A program made the position numbers and the translations under genes. Under the pieces are notes generated by a model. It did not search any database. It was not told the DNA's origin and worked only from the letters and a program-made list of their open reading frames with translations. A stretch of 64,000 bases of DNA, taken from contig NZ_JACHGH010000004.1 in NCBI RefSeq assembly GCF_014207435.1, forward strand, positions 248,001 through 312,000, given 5' to 3'. The stretch is from Salirhabdus euzebyi. Its GTDB lineage: Bacteria > Bacillota > Bacilli > Bacillales > Alkalibacillaceae. Below, one piece after another: positions 33,480 to 41,443 of the stretch. Each line of letters starts with the position of its first letter. Within the stretch, counting starts at the first letter, position 1.

Positions 33480-33660
33480 AAAATGCGACGTAACTTGATT
33501 TGTGCAAATCGAACCGCTCCGGAAATACACTACGCGCACCTTAGGGCTCGCGCTGAGCCTCCTCACTCGCACAGAAGGCTCGCTGTGGGGCCTCAACGTC
33601 TTCGCAGTCCGGTAGGAGTCTACGTGTGTATTTCCTTCGCTCAGCATGTGCTTATCTTTA
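33480..33660 (-). repeat. Dispersed Bacillaceae-type repeat, degenerate copy 1
   Basis: Ends GGAAATACAC ... GTGTATTTCC pair with each other. The interior on the minus strand has ACTCCTACCGGACTGCGAAG then GAGGCCCC and GAGGAGGCTCAGCGCGAGC. This matches the layout of the ACTCCTACGGGA...GACCCCGCAG...GAGGAGGCT...GCCCGTGGAAAGCGAAGT element common in Bacillaceae intergenic DNA. It lies in the 657-bp gene-free stretch 33435-34091, whose other parts show nothing recognisable. Confidence 0.6.
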
Positions 33661-33767
33661 ATGTACTAATGAATTGTGCAAAAGAAATTTAAAAATATAG
33701 GCTTAGTAGGAAGAATTATCTAACATCCCACATGGTTTACCACTATTCTTGATTCAGAAAATCAATC

Positions 33768-33905
33768 TTAGTGTAGGCAGAATACGCAGACTCCTACGGG
33801 ATAGCACGTGTCTGAAGACCCCGCAGCAGTGGTTTTCCGCGAGGAGGCTGAGGCCGTGCCCGTGGAAAGCGAAGTATTCTGCCGAAGCGGTCGTATAGCA
33901 CTCAC
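33768..33905 (+). repeat. Dispersed Bacillaceae-type repeat, copy 2
   Basis: In order: GGCAGAATACGCAGACTCCT, ACGGGATAGCACGTGTCTGA, AGACCCCGCAG, GAGGAGGCTGAGGCCGTGCC, CGTGGAAAGCGAAGTATTCTGCC. The ends (GGCAGAATAC and GTATTCTGCC) are complementary, so the whole element can fold back. It is a better-kept copy of the same element as at 33480-33660, in opposite orientation. Confidence 0.7.
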
Positions 33906-34091
33906 CAACATTCAAAGCTATAGCTATGTCGTAGTTTAAGTAAATAGAAAGACAATATTATAGAAAACAGCCCTCTTTGAAAAAGGATGGGATTATTAGG
34001 CAATTGCTGTCACCAGTCGAGTGAATTGGAATAAGTTGGTTGTATGAAAGGCAATAATGCCTACTCAACTAAATAAAAGAGGATTTTCAAC

Positions 34092-35426
34092 ATGAAAATT
34101 TTCATACCAAATAACTTTCAACAAGAGCGAGAATATATTGTCGATATTTTGCTAGGTGAATTTTTAGGTATTCACTACGAAAAGTATTTTCATGATCAAC
34201 AAGACTACGAAATTGTCTTGTCGAATGAAAAAAAGATTACGGTAAAAGACCATTTTTTTTCATTAGTTAAATCCGAAAAAGGATATTTACAAAAAAGTAT
34301 GATTCCAAAATGTGTCCTATTTTCGAAAAATAACTTTACGCCAGAAAAAGACATTCCAATTATTTATGGCACATCCCAAATGGATATCGAGGAAGAGAAA
34401 ATAGTTTGTGGGATAGACATTTTTGCATCGTCTTTTTTTATGGTAACGAGGTGGGAGGAATATGTTAAATCGGACCTCGATTCATACAATCGATTTCCTG
34501 CAACTTCCAGTCTCGCTTATCAACACAACTTTTTAGATCGACCAGTTGTGAACGAGTATGTAGAAATGCTCTGGTACATGATGAAGTTTTTAGGGGAGGA
34601 ACAGAAAAGAAGGGAAAGAAGCTTTTCAATTGTTCTTACTCATGACGTGGATCATGTTCGATTATGGAGTAATTGGAAAGATGTAGCCCGAACGATGTTA
34701 GGGGATTTGATTTTGAGAAAAAATCTTTCTCTGTTTTTCTCGCGATGGAAGCAATACTTTGATATTAAAAATAATTTGCAGAAAGATCCGTATGACACAT
34801 TTGATGAGCTGATGGATTATTCAGAACTACTCGGGATTCCATCGCGATTTTATTTGATGAATGGCGGTCTTACTTCCTATGATAATCATTACCGAATAGA
34901 TGACCCTGACGTACAAAACATGATTCAAAAGATAAAAGACAGGGGTCATATCATTGGTTTTCATCCGAGCTTTAATTCTTATCGTAATTCTAAGCAATGG
35001 CAAAACGAAAAAAGACAATTAGAGGAATTGCTTAAAGTAGAAGTGAAGGAAGGGCGTCAGCATTATCTCCGTTTTCATGTGCCAGAAACGTGGCGGATTT
35101 GGGAACAAAATGGGATGGAAATGGATATGACGTTAGGTTATCCGGAAAGGGAAGGCTTTCGTTGTGGCTGTTGTTATGCATTTTCGGTTTTCGATGTGGT
35201 AACTCGAAAAAAGCTTAACCTGAAAGAAAGTCCACTCATTATCATGGAAACAACATTTGAATATACAGATGAAATTGAGCCAGAAATCATGTGGCGAAGA
35301 ATAAACCAGCTGAAAGAAAAGGTACAAAAATATAAAGGGAATTTCGTTTTGCTATGGCACAATTCTAATTTAAATCATGGATTATGGAGACAAGTGAAGG
35401 ACGTTTATTTCCGCATATTAAAGTAG
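34092..35426 (+). CDS. Polysaccharide deacetylase-like protein with N-terminal extra domain
   Basis: 444-residue protein. Residues about 1-165 look like the extra domain often fused to such deacetylases (DUF7033-like, FIPNNFQQEREYIVDILLGEFLGI and ASSFFMVTRWEEYV). The C-terminal half is a NodB-fold deacetylase-like domain, with the HDVDH metal motif near 184-188, HIIGFHPSFNSY with the paired histidines, and HNSN at the end. It probably modifies the surface polysaccharide. The ATG 34092 has a weak AGAGGA upstream. The next gene is a related deacetylase-like protein 11 bp downstream. Confidence 0.75.
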   Translation: MKIFIPNNFQQEREYIVDILLGEFLGIHYEKYFHDQQDYEIVLSNEKKITVKDHFFSLVKSEKGYLQKSMIPKCVLFSKNNFTPEKDIPIIYGTSQMDIEEEKIVCGIDIFASSFFMVTRWEEYVKSDLDSYNRFPATSSLAYQHNFLDRPVVNEYVEMLWYMMKFLGEEQKRRERSFSIVLTHDVDHVRLWSNWKDVARTMLGDLILRKNLSLFFSRWKQYFDIKNNLQKDPYDTFDELMDYSELLGIPSRFYLMNGGLTSYDNHYRIDDPDVQNMIQKIKDRGHIIGFHPSFNSYRNSKQWQNEKRQLEELLKVEVKEGRQHYLRFHVPETWRIWEQNGMEMDMTLGYPEREGFRCGCCYAFSVFDVVTRKKLNLKESPLIIMETTFEYTDEIEPEIMWRRINQLKEKVQKYKGNFVLLWHNSNLNHGLWRQVKDVYFRILK

Positions 35427-35437
35427 GTGTGAACAAA

Positions 35438-36226
35438 ATGAAAGAATTACTTTATCGCATGCATAGTGATTTTTTTCTACCCAACCGATTAGGTGAGTAT
35501 AAGAAAATCCTACAGTTTGCTATAGACAATGGATATGAAATGCATTCGATTTCCTCTTTTTGGAAGGAAATAAATACAGGTCTAAATCCGAAGAAACGCT
35601 ACTTTATTAATCGCCATGATATTGATTCGGATATAAAGAGAGCTAGAAAAATAGTTGAAATAGAAAGAGAGATTGGCATTATTTCTTCCTTTTACTTTCG
35701 GTTAAGCACGTTAGACTTTGAACTCATGAAAGAAATTGAAAAAAGTGGTGGGGAAGCTAGTTATCATTTTGAAGAAATTGCCACTTATGCTAAGGAAAAA
35801 AACATCCAGTCGAGGGACCTACTTTATGAAGAGGAGCACATGGATCGTATTCGGCAAGATTTTAAAACCCATTTACACTATTTGCGAGAAGTGACGGGGT
35901 TACCGATGCGAACTGTCGCCTCTCATGGGGACTTTGCCAATCGAAAACTAAATATTATTAATCATGAATTGCTATCGGAGGACGTTCGAAAGGAACTGGG
36001 AATCGATTTAGAAGTATACGATGATACTTTCATGCAGTATGTGACTAGTCGACATGCAGATCGATTTTACCCAGAATTTTACTATCCATCCTCGCCAATG
36101 GAAGCAATAAAAAATGGAGAAAAGGTTATCTATTTTCTCTCACACCCTCGTCAATGGGGGGCTGCACCATTAGAAAATGCAAAGCAGGTTTGGATAAGGC
36201 TATATGAAGGCTGGAAGTTCAAATAA
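35438..36226 (+). CDS. NodB-fold polysaccharide deacetylase-like protein
   Basis: 262-residue protein with a deacetylase-like core: FINRHDIDSDIKRARKIV (HDID metal motif near 55-58), SSFYFRLSTLDFELMKEIEKSGGEASYHFEE (paired His in the YHFEE segment), VASHGDFAN and a final YFLSHPRQWG. ATG 35438 follows AGGTGTG; the open frame from 35384 overlaps the previous gene and lacks a site. It is translated right after the larger deacetylase-like protein, so the two may act on the same polymer. Exact activity is unproven. Confidence 0.72.
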   Translation: MKELLYRMHSDFFLPNRLGEYKKILQFAIDNGYEMHSISSFWKEINTGLNPKKRYFINRHDIDSDIKRARKIVEIEREIGIISSFYFRLSTLDFELMKEIEKSGGEASYHFEEIATYAKEKNIQSRDLLYEEEHMDRIRQDFKTHLHYLREVTGLPMRTVASHGDFANRKLNIINHELLSEDVRKELGIDLEVYDDTFMQYVTSRHADRFYPEFYYPSSPMEAIKNGEKVIYFLSHPRQWGAAPLENAKQVWIRLYEGWKFK

Positions 36227-36311
36227 ATGAAAAGTTTTATTATATTTAATGGCTAATTACAAATAACGGTTTTTAAAATAGACATCGAGAAAATTCTTCG
36301 GGGGGAATGTT

Positions 36312-37649
36312 ATGGATTCATCTAACGCAAACCAAAATAATTTGGCTGAACAATTAATGAATAAATTCTCTGCAAAAAAAGCGGTTATAGGAGTAGTGGG
36401 ATTAGGATATGTTGGCCTTCCACTGGCTGTAGAGAAAGCAAAAGCGGGCTATCAAGTAATCGGATTCGATATTCAGCAAAGTAAAGTAGATTTGATCAAT
36501 CAAGGAATCAACTATATTGGGGATGTAGTCGATGCGGATTTAAAACAGATGGTGGAAGAGGGGAAAATCGTAGCCACATCGGAGTATTCGTTTATTGATG
36601 ACGTAGACGCTGTAACAATTTGTGTGCCAACCCCCCTAGATATTTACCAACAACCAGACACTAGTTATGTAGAGTATTCTACCCAGAAAATCGCAGAGCA
36701 GCTACATCCAGGTATGTTAGTTGTCTTAGAAAGTACCACTTATCCTGGAACGACTGAAGAAGTAGTAAAACCAATATTGGAGAATAGTGGCCTCACTTGT
36801 GGGGAGGATTTTTTCCTTGCTTATTCACCAGAAAGAGTCGATCCGGGTAATAAAAAATATAATACAAAGAATACCCCAAAAGTCGTTGGGGGAGTGACAA
36901 AAAACTGTACAAAAGTGGCGGCAACAATGTACCGAGCTGTATTAGAAGGTGGCGTCGTCGAAGTATCAAGTCCTGCAATAGCTGAAATGGAAAAAATCTT
37001 TGAAAATACGTTTCGTAATATTAATATTGCGCTTGCTAACGAAATGGCTATTTTGTGCAACCGGATGGGACTTAACGTATGGGAAGTCATAGATGCTGCC
37101 AAGTCGAAGCCATATGGGTTTATGGCTTTTTATCCTGGACCGGGGTTAGGAGGTCATTGCATTCCGATTGATCCATTTTATTTAACGTGGAAAGCACGGG
37201 AGTACAATTACCATACGAGACTCATAGAAGTAGCAGGAGAAATTAATAATAGTATGCCAGAGTTCGTTGTTGAAAAAATTGGCATCATTTTAAATGAAGA
37301 ACAGAAACCAATAAAAGGATCGACTATTCATTTGTTAGGTGTAGCGTATAAGAAGGATATAAGTGATTACCGAGAATCCCCAGTAATTGATATCGTAAAA
37401 ATTTTGAAGAAAAGAGGAGCTAATGTTATTTGTAGTGATCCGCATATTCAATCGTGGACAGATGGAAAAGAGGAGTATGAGACGGTGCCAGCTACGAAGG
37501 AAAAATTGGAGCATGCAGATATCGTAGTCATTACTACAGATCATAGCACTTTTGACTATGATGTTATTGCTAAACACGCAAAAGTTATTTTTGATACGAG
37601 AAATGCCTTACAAGATAAAAAAATCGAGCATAAGTATTATCGCTTATAA
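36312..37649 (+). CDS. wbpA: Nucleotide sugar dehydrogenase, UDP-GlcNAc 6-dehydrogenase type (WbpA-like)
   Basis: 445-residue UDP-sugar 6-dehydrogenase. It has the Rossmann motif GVVGLGYVGLPLAVEKAKAG (about 27-46), ESTTYPGTTEE, and the catalytic-Cys motif GPGLGGHCIPIDPFYL. The C-terminal UDP-binding domain starts at HLLGVAYKKDISDYRESP. The sequence resembles WbpA/WecC more than UDP-glucose dehydrogenases, so UDP-GlcNAc to UDP-GlcNAcA is the likely step. It would feed the WlbA-like oxidase encoded at 31261. ATG 36312 follows GGGGGGAATGTT. Confidence 0.88.
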   Translation: MDSSNANQNNLAEQLMNKFSAKKAVIGVVGLGYVGLPLAVEKAKAGYQVIGFDIQQSKVDLINQGINYIGDVVDADLKQMVEEGKIVATSEYSFIDDVDAVTICVPTPLDIYQQPDTSYVEYSTQKIAEQLHPGMLVVLESTTYPGTTEEVVKPILENSGLTCGEDFFLAYSPERVDPGNKKYNTKNTPKVVGGVTKNCTKVAATMYRAVLEGGVVEVSSPAIAEMEKIFENTFRNINIALANEMAILCNRMGLNVWEVIDAAKSKPYGFMAFYPGPGLGGHCIPIDPFYLTWKAREYNYHTRLIEVAGEINNSMPEFVVEKIGIILNEEQKPIKGSTIHLLGVAYKKDISDYRESPVIDIVKILKKRGANVICSDPHIQSWTDGKEEYETVPATKEKLEHADIVVITTDHSTFDYDVIAKHAKVIFDTRNALQDKKIEHKYYRL

Positions 37650-37735
37650 TCCAGGCACGGACAGTGCGAGTGAGTAGTACAATAAAGCAATTCCATTTTG
37701 GATAACAGAAAAGGCCATATGAAGGTGGATTGTAT

Positions 37736-38983
37736 ATGGTGAAGACAAACAAAAGGACTCCAATTGGGAAAGTAGTAAGTATTATATTTAGTTTTGAAAT
37801 GTTATTTGCACTATTTCTACATGCAGGTGTCTATAAAGCAAATCCGGTAATCAATTCCGTGTTTCCAATCGATATTACGTTATTCTTTTTTATCGCTAGT
37901 GTGGCTATAGGCTTTTATATCATCGCCTTCAAAAGGGGCTTTAAAATAGAGCATAAAGCAGGTGTATCACTACTCCTATTTATCATTTTCCTCATATACT
38001 CCTTATTTAGCCTTATTTGGACACCAGGATCTGCATACGCAACCGAAAAAATACTCCATATGTTTAGCTTGGTCGCTTGGTCTTTTGTAGCCTCTATTGT
38101 CATTATTGCCCCTAGTACAGAAAGAGTAAAAAGATTTTTACTCATTAACGTATTGTTTGGAGGTTGGCTCACCTATGAAGCATTTCAAGCCTACCTCCAA
38201 ACGTCGGGAGTAAATTTCGTTACCGTGAATGGAAGTGGATATTTAGGAGTTGGCCAGCTCATCAGTGTTGGAGCAGTCATTATTTTTGGTTTTTTACTTT
38301 TTTACCGCAACCATATATTTATCAAATTAGTGAGTTTACTTTTGTTTATCTTTTTTATGTCTATTTTATTAATTCTAGGTGGGCGTGGTCCTTTATTGGC
38401 AGCATTTATCGGCATTTTAGTACCTGTTTTTTATGCCGTTCGACTAAATCAATCCTTTATCAAAATAAAAGGGTATGCAGTTTTCATTATACTCATTTTT
38501 CTTAGTAGTGTTCTCTCCTTAGTGTACTTATGGCAGACGAACCAACAGTTGTTAACATTGTCGAGGTTAGTTGCCTTTTTTCAAGGTGCAGATCCTTCTT
38601 CTGCAGGAACGAGATCAAGCTATTATGAGGATTCTATTTTTTACTGGATGGAAAGTCCACTATTAGGTAATGGTATAGGATCGTGGCCAGTTCTACATTA
38701 TGGATCGGATATAAGAGATTATCCACACAATATATTTTTAGAAATAATTGTTGAGCTTGGGCTGGTCGGATTAATTCTTTTTCTGTTATTGCTAGGTTAT
38801 TTCTTAAGAAACGTACTTTCTATAAAAAAAGTAGCCTCCAACAAAATGAATATACTACTTGTGATGATTTTTGCTAATAGTTTTTTAAATGTGTTGTTAA
38901 GTGGAGATATCCCAGATAACCGAATGTTTTTTGTCTTCTTAGGATTACTGTCCTATTTGCATGATGAACGAAAGCTTGAATAA
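37736..38983 (+). CDS. O-antigen polymerase/ligase-like membrane protein (Wzy)
   Basis: 415-residue polytopic membrane protein with about eleven helices and the Wzy_C-type loop: ADPSSAGTRSSYYEDSIFYWMESPLLGNGIGSW followed by YPHNIFLEIIVELGLVG, with the conserved HN motif. Given its place between a sugar dehydrogenase and a glycosyltransferase, it is the likely polymerase of the surface polysaccharide. ATG 37736 follows GAAGGTGG. Its end overlaps the start region of the glycosyltransferase gene. Confidence 0.85.
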   Translation: MVKTNKRTPIGKVVSIIFSFEMLFALFLHAGVYKANPVINSVFPIDITLFFFIASVAIGFYIIAFKRGFKIEHKAGVSLLLFIIFLIYSLFSLIWTPGSAYATEKILHMFSLVAWSFVASIVIIAPSTERVKRFLLINVLFGGWLTYEAFQAYLQTSGVNFVTVNGSGYLGVGQLISVGAVIIFGFLLFYRNHIFIKLVSLLLFIFFMSILLILGGRGPLLAAFIGILVPVFYAVRLNQSFIKIKGYAVFIILIFLSSVLSLVYLWQTNQQLLTLSRLVAFFQGADPSSAGTRSSYYEDSIFYWMESPLLGNGIGSWPVLHYGSDIRDYPHNIFLEIIVELGLVGLILFLLLLGYFLRNVLSIKKVASNKMNILLVMIFANSFLNVLLSGDIPDNRMFFVFLGLLSYLHDERKLE

Positions 38984-39005
38984 GAAGAAAGGCTGTTTGG
39001 TTGCT

Positions 39006-40136
39006 ATGAAAATTTGTATGCTGTCGTCCGTGCATGATTTGGAGGATACGAGGATTTTTTATAAAGAAGCGAAGAGCTTAAAACATGCAGGACTAGATGT
39101 TTATTATGTCGTCCAACACGATAAGGAAGAAGAGATTGACGGTATTCAAGTAATCCCATTACAAAAACCGAAGTCTAGGCTAGCTAGGATGACAAAAACG
39201 TTAGTAGAACTGTATCGAAAAGCGAAACGCGTAGATGCTGATATGTATCATTTTCATGATCCAGAGTTACTTCCAGTTGGCATGTTGTTAAAGCGCCAAG
39301 GAAAGAAAGTCATTTATGATGTGCATGAGGATGTACCGAGGCAAATTCTATCAAAATATTGGATTCCAAAACCTTTTCGCAAGCTTGTATCTAACATGAT
39401 AGAACGTTATGAAAATAAATGTGCTAGGAAGTTTGATAGTGTGATAACGGCAACTCCTCACATTGCAGAACGATTCCAACAAGTGTCCAACAATGTAACC
39501 GTTATTTGTAATTATCCGCTTGTTGAGGAATTTGCTAACATTTCTGTGAACCGGCCAATTAAAGGTCGAAATATCTGCTATGTCGGTGGTATTTCAAAGG
39601 TGCGTGGAATCGAAGAAATGGTAACGGCCATTGGGAAAACAGATGGCCACCTATTACTCGCAGGAAGTTTTAATAACGGGGATCTTCGGGATGAAGTGGT
39701 GAAAAATCCTGGTTGGCAGCAAGTAAAGGAACTTGGATTTATTAACCGGGAAAAAGTACAACAAACACTTTCCGAATCTGTCGCTGGATTATATATCGGC
39801 CACCCAATTACGAATTATGTGCATTCCTTACCAATTAAAATTTTTGAATATATGGCAGCGGGTATTCCCGTGATAGCCTCAAATTTTCCCCTATTAAAAG
39901 ATATTGTAGAAGGAAACAAATGTGGTTTTTGTGTTGATCCACTGGATGCCGAAGCAATAGGTAGTTATATTCAATGGTTGTTCGATCATCCGGAAGAGGC
40001 GAAGAAAATGGGAGGAAGAGGTAGGTTAGCTGTATTCGAAAAATTCAATTGGCAACAGGAAAGCGTTAAACTCCAACAACTTTACGAAAAGCTAGCAGGA
40101 AAGCAAAAGGGAGAGGAGTATCATGTTTCAAGTTAA
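39006..40136 (+). CDS. Glycosyltransferase, GT4 family
   Basis: 376-residue GT-B glycosyltransferase. The N-terminal domain contains MYHFHDPELLPVGMLLKRQGKKVIYDVHED. The C-terminal domain has ICYVGGISKVRGIEEMV and the donor-binding motif EYMAAGIPVIASNF. The start is uncertain: ATG 39006 fits the family N-terminus (MKICMLSSVHDLEDTRIFYKE), while TTG 38997 is better spaced from AAAGG at 38987. The gene overlaps the polymerase in another frame. Confidence 0.87.
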   Translation: MKICMLSSVHDLEDTRIFYKEAKSLKHAGLDVYYVVQHDKEEEIDGIQVIPLQKPKSRLARMTKTLVELYRKAKRVDADMYHFHDPELLPVGMLLKRQGKKVIYDVHEDVPRQILSKYWIPKPFRKLVSNMIERYENKCARKFDSVITATPHIAERFQQVSNNVTVICNYPLVEEFANISVNRPIKGRNICYVGGISKVRGIEEMVTAIGKTDGHLLLAGSFNNGDLRDEVVKNPGWQQVKELGFINREKVQQTLSESVAGLYIGHPITNYVHSLPIKIFEYMAAGIPVIASNFPLLKDIVEGNKCGFCVDPLDAEAIGSYIQWLFDHPEEAKKMGGRGRLAVFEKFNWQQESVKLQQLYEKLAGKQKGEEYHVSS

Positions 40137-40761
40137 AAAATTACTAGTATTAGCACCGCATACGGATGATGCTGAATTAGGTTCCGGTGGACTAATAGCA
40201 CGTTTGATTGAAGAAGGAATGGATGTGTATGTCGTCTCATTTTCTGCAGCGGAACAGTCAATTCCAGAAGATGTACCAAAAGACACTTTACGGAAAGAAT
40301 TTAGGAACTCCATGTCTATTTTAGGGGTACAGGAACAAAATATGCACGTTTTTCATTATAAAGTACGTACGTTTTCTGATCATCGGCAGGAAATTTTGGA
40401 TGATTTAATTACACTCCGCAACGAAATAAACCCAGACCTTGTCTGTTTACCATGTTCTCATGATGTTCATCAGGATCATCAAGTGATTCACAATGAAGGA
40501 AAACGAGCGTTTAAAAATAGTAGTGTGCTAGGTTACGAACTTCCCTGGAATCAAACGAACTTTTCCTCTGAAGTATTTGTGGGGTTAGATAAACGACATA
40601 TTGACCAAAAGTGGAATGCACTAAAAGCATATCGCTCGCAAATAGCGATGAACAGACCTTATTTTACAGATGATTTTATATATGGTCTTGCCCGATTAAG
40701 AGGAACACAAATAAAGAAAGAGTGGGCTGAAGCTTACGAAGTAGTGAGGGTGATTGTATGA
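40123..40761 (+). CDS. PIG-L family N-deacetylase 2
   Basis: 212-residue deacetylase of the PIG-L/LmbE family. The zinc motif PHTDDAELGSGG is at residues 13-24 and the third ligand in PCSHDVHQDHQ. The start ATG 40123 follows GAGAGGAG and the end overlaps the WbqC-like gene by ATGA. It is the second PIG-L protein in this locus; the other is coupled to the formyltransferase fusion. It likely removes an N-acetyl group from a precursor sugar. Confidence 0.88.
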   Translation: MFQVKKLLVLAPHTDDAELGSGGLIARLIEEGMDVYVVSFSAAEQSIPEDVPKDTLRKEFRNSMSILGVQEQNMHVFHYKVRTFSDHRQEILDDLITLRNEINPDLVCLPCSHDVHQDHQVIHNEGKRAFKNSSVLGYELPWNQTNFSSEVFVGLDKRHIDQKWNALKAYRSQIAMNRPYFTDDFIYGLARLRGTQIKKEWAEAYEVVRVIV

Positions 40762-41441
40762 TTGTATCGATTCATCAACCAAATTTGTTTCCGTGGTTAG
40801 GTTTTTTTGACAAGATGGCACATTCCGACATGATGATTTTGCTAGATACCGTACCATTCCGAAAAAGGAGCTATCAAAATAGAGTCAAAATCAAAACACC
40901 CAATGGAGCCCAGTGGTTAACAGTACCAGTGGAAACAAAAGGGAAATTCGCCCAGCTAACAAAAGACGTAAAAGTTAGTGACACGATTAATTGGAAAGAA
41001 GATCATCAAAAAATGTTCCAGTTATTTTATAGCAGAAGTGATCATTTTGATGAGCTTTTTCCACAGTTAGAAAGTTTATATGAGGAATTTCATGGAGATA
41101 AGCTCATTGATTTTACGATTCCAGGTATTGAATGGACAAAAAAACAGCTCGGAATCGAAACCCCACTAGTAACGGCTTCCTCATTAGGAGTAAACGGAAA
41201 AAAATCGGAGCTATTATCCGATTTAGTGAAAAGTGTTGGTGGCACGACCTATTTATCTGGTCCAACGGGGAAGGATTATTTAGAACATGACATTTTTGCT
41301 GAAAAAGGGATACAGGTTGATTATCATAGCTTTTCCATTTTCGAATATCCTCAGTTATTTAATGCATTCGAAGGCGGGCTAAGTACAATTGACTATCTAT
41401 TTAATGTGAAACGAAATACCCCTTGGAATGGAGGGGAGTAA
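40758..41441 (+). CDS. WbqC family protein
   Basis: 227-residue member of the WbqC-like family, common in polysaccharide loci and of unproven biochemistry. It begins with the family signature IVSIHQPNLFPWLGFFDKM and includes VPFRKRSYQNRVKIKTPNGAQWLTVPV. A wide set of relatives sits near aminosugar and glycosyltransferase genes. It is coupled by ATGA to the PIG-L deacetylase and is two bases from the next TTG start. Confidence 0.87.
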   Translation: MIVSIHQPNLFPWLGFFDKMAHSDMMILLDTVPFRKRSYQNRVKIKTPNGAQWLTVPVETKGKFAQLTKDVKVSDTINWKEDHQKMFQLFYSRSDHFDELFPQLESLYEEFHGDKLIDFTIPGIEWTKKQLGIETPLVTASSLGVNGKKSELLSDLVKSVGGTTYLSGPTGKDYLEHDIFAEKGIQVDYHSFSIFEYPQLFNAFEGGLSTIDYLFNVKRNTPWNGGE

Positions 41442-41443
41442 CG

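Noticed and set aside
33459-33692. Short ORFs of 62-69 codons over the intergenic repeat near 33.5 kb
   Set aside because: They follow the GC-rich repeat, with no ribosome binding site and proline/arginine-rich shadow composition.
40123-40761. Mycothiol or bacillithiol BshB function for the second PIG-L protein
   Set aside because: Family similarity alone would allow it, but the position inside the polysaccharide operon favours a sugar-precursor role; no bsh genes are near.
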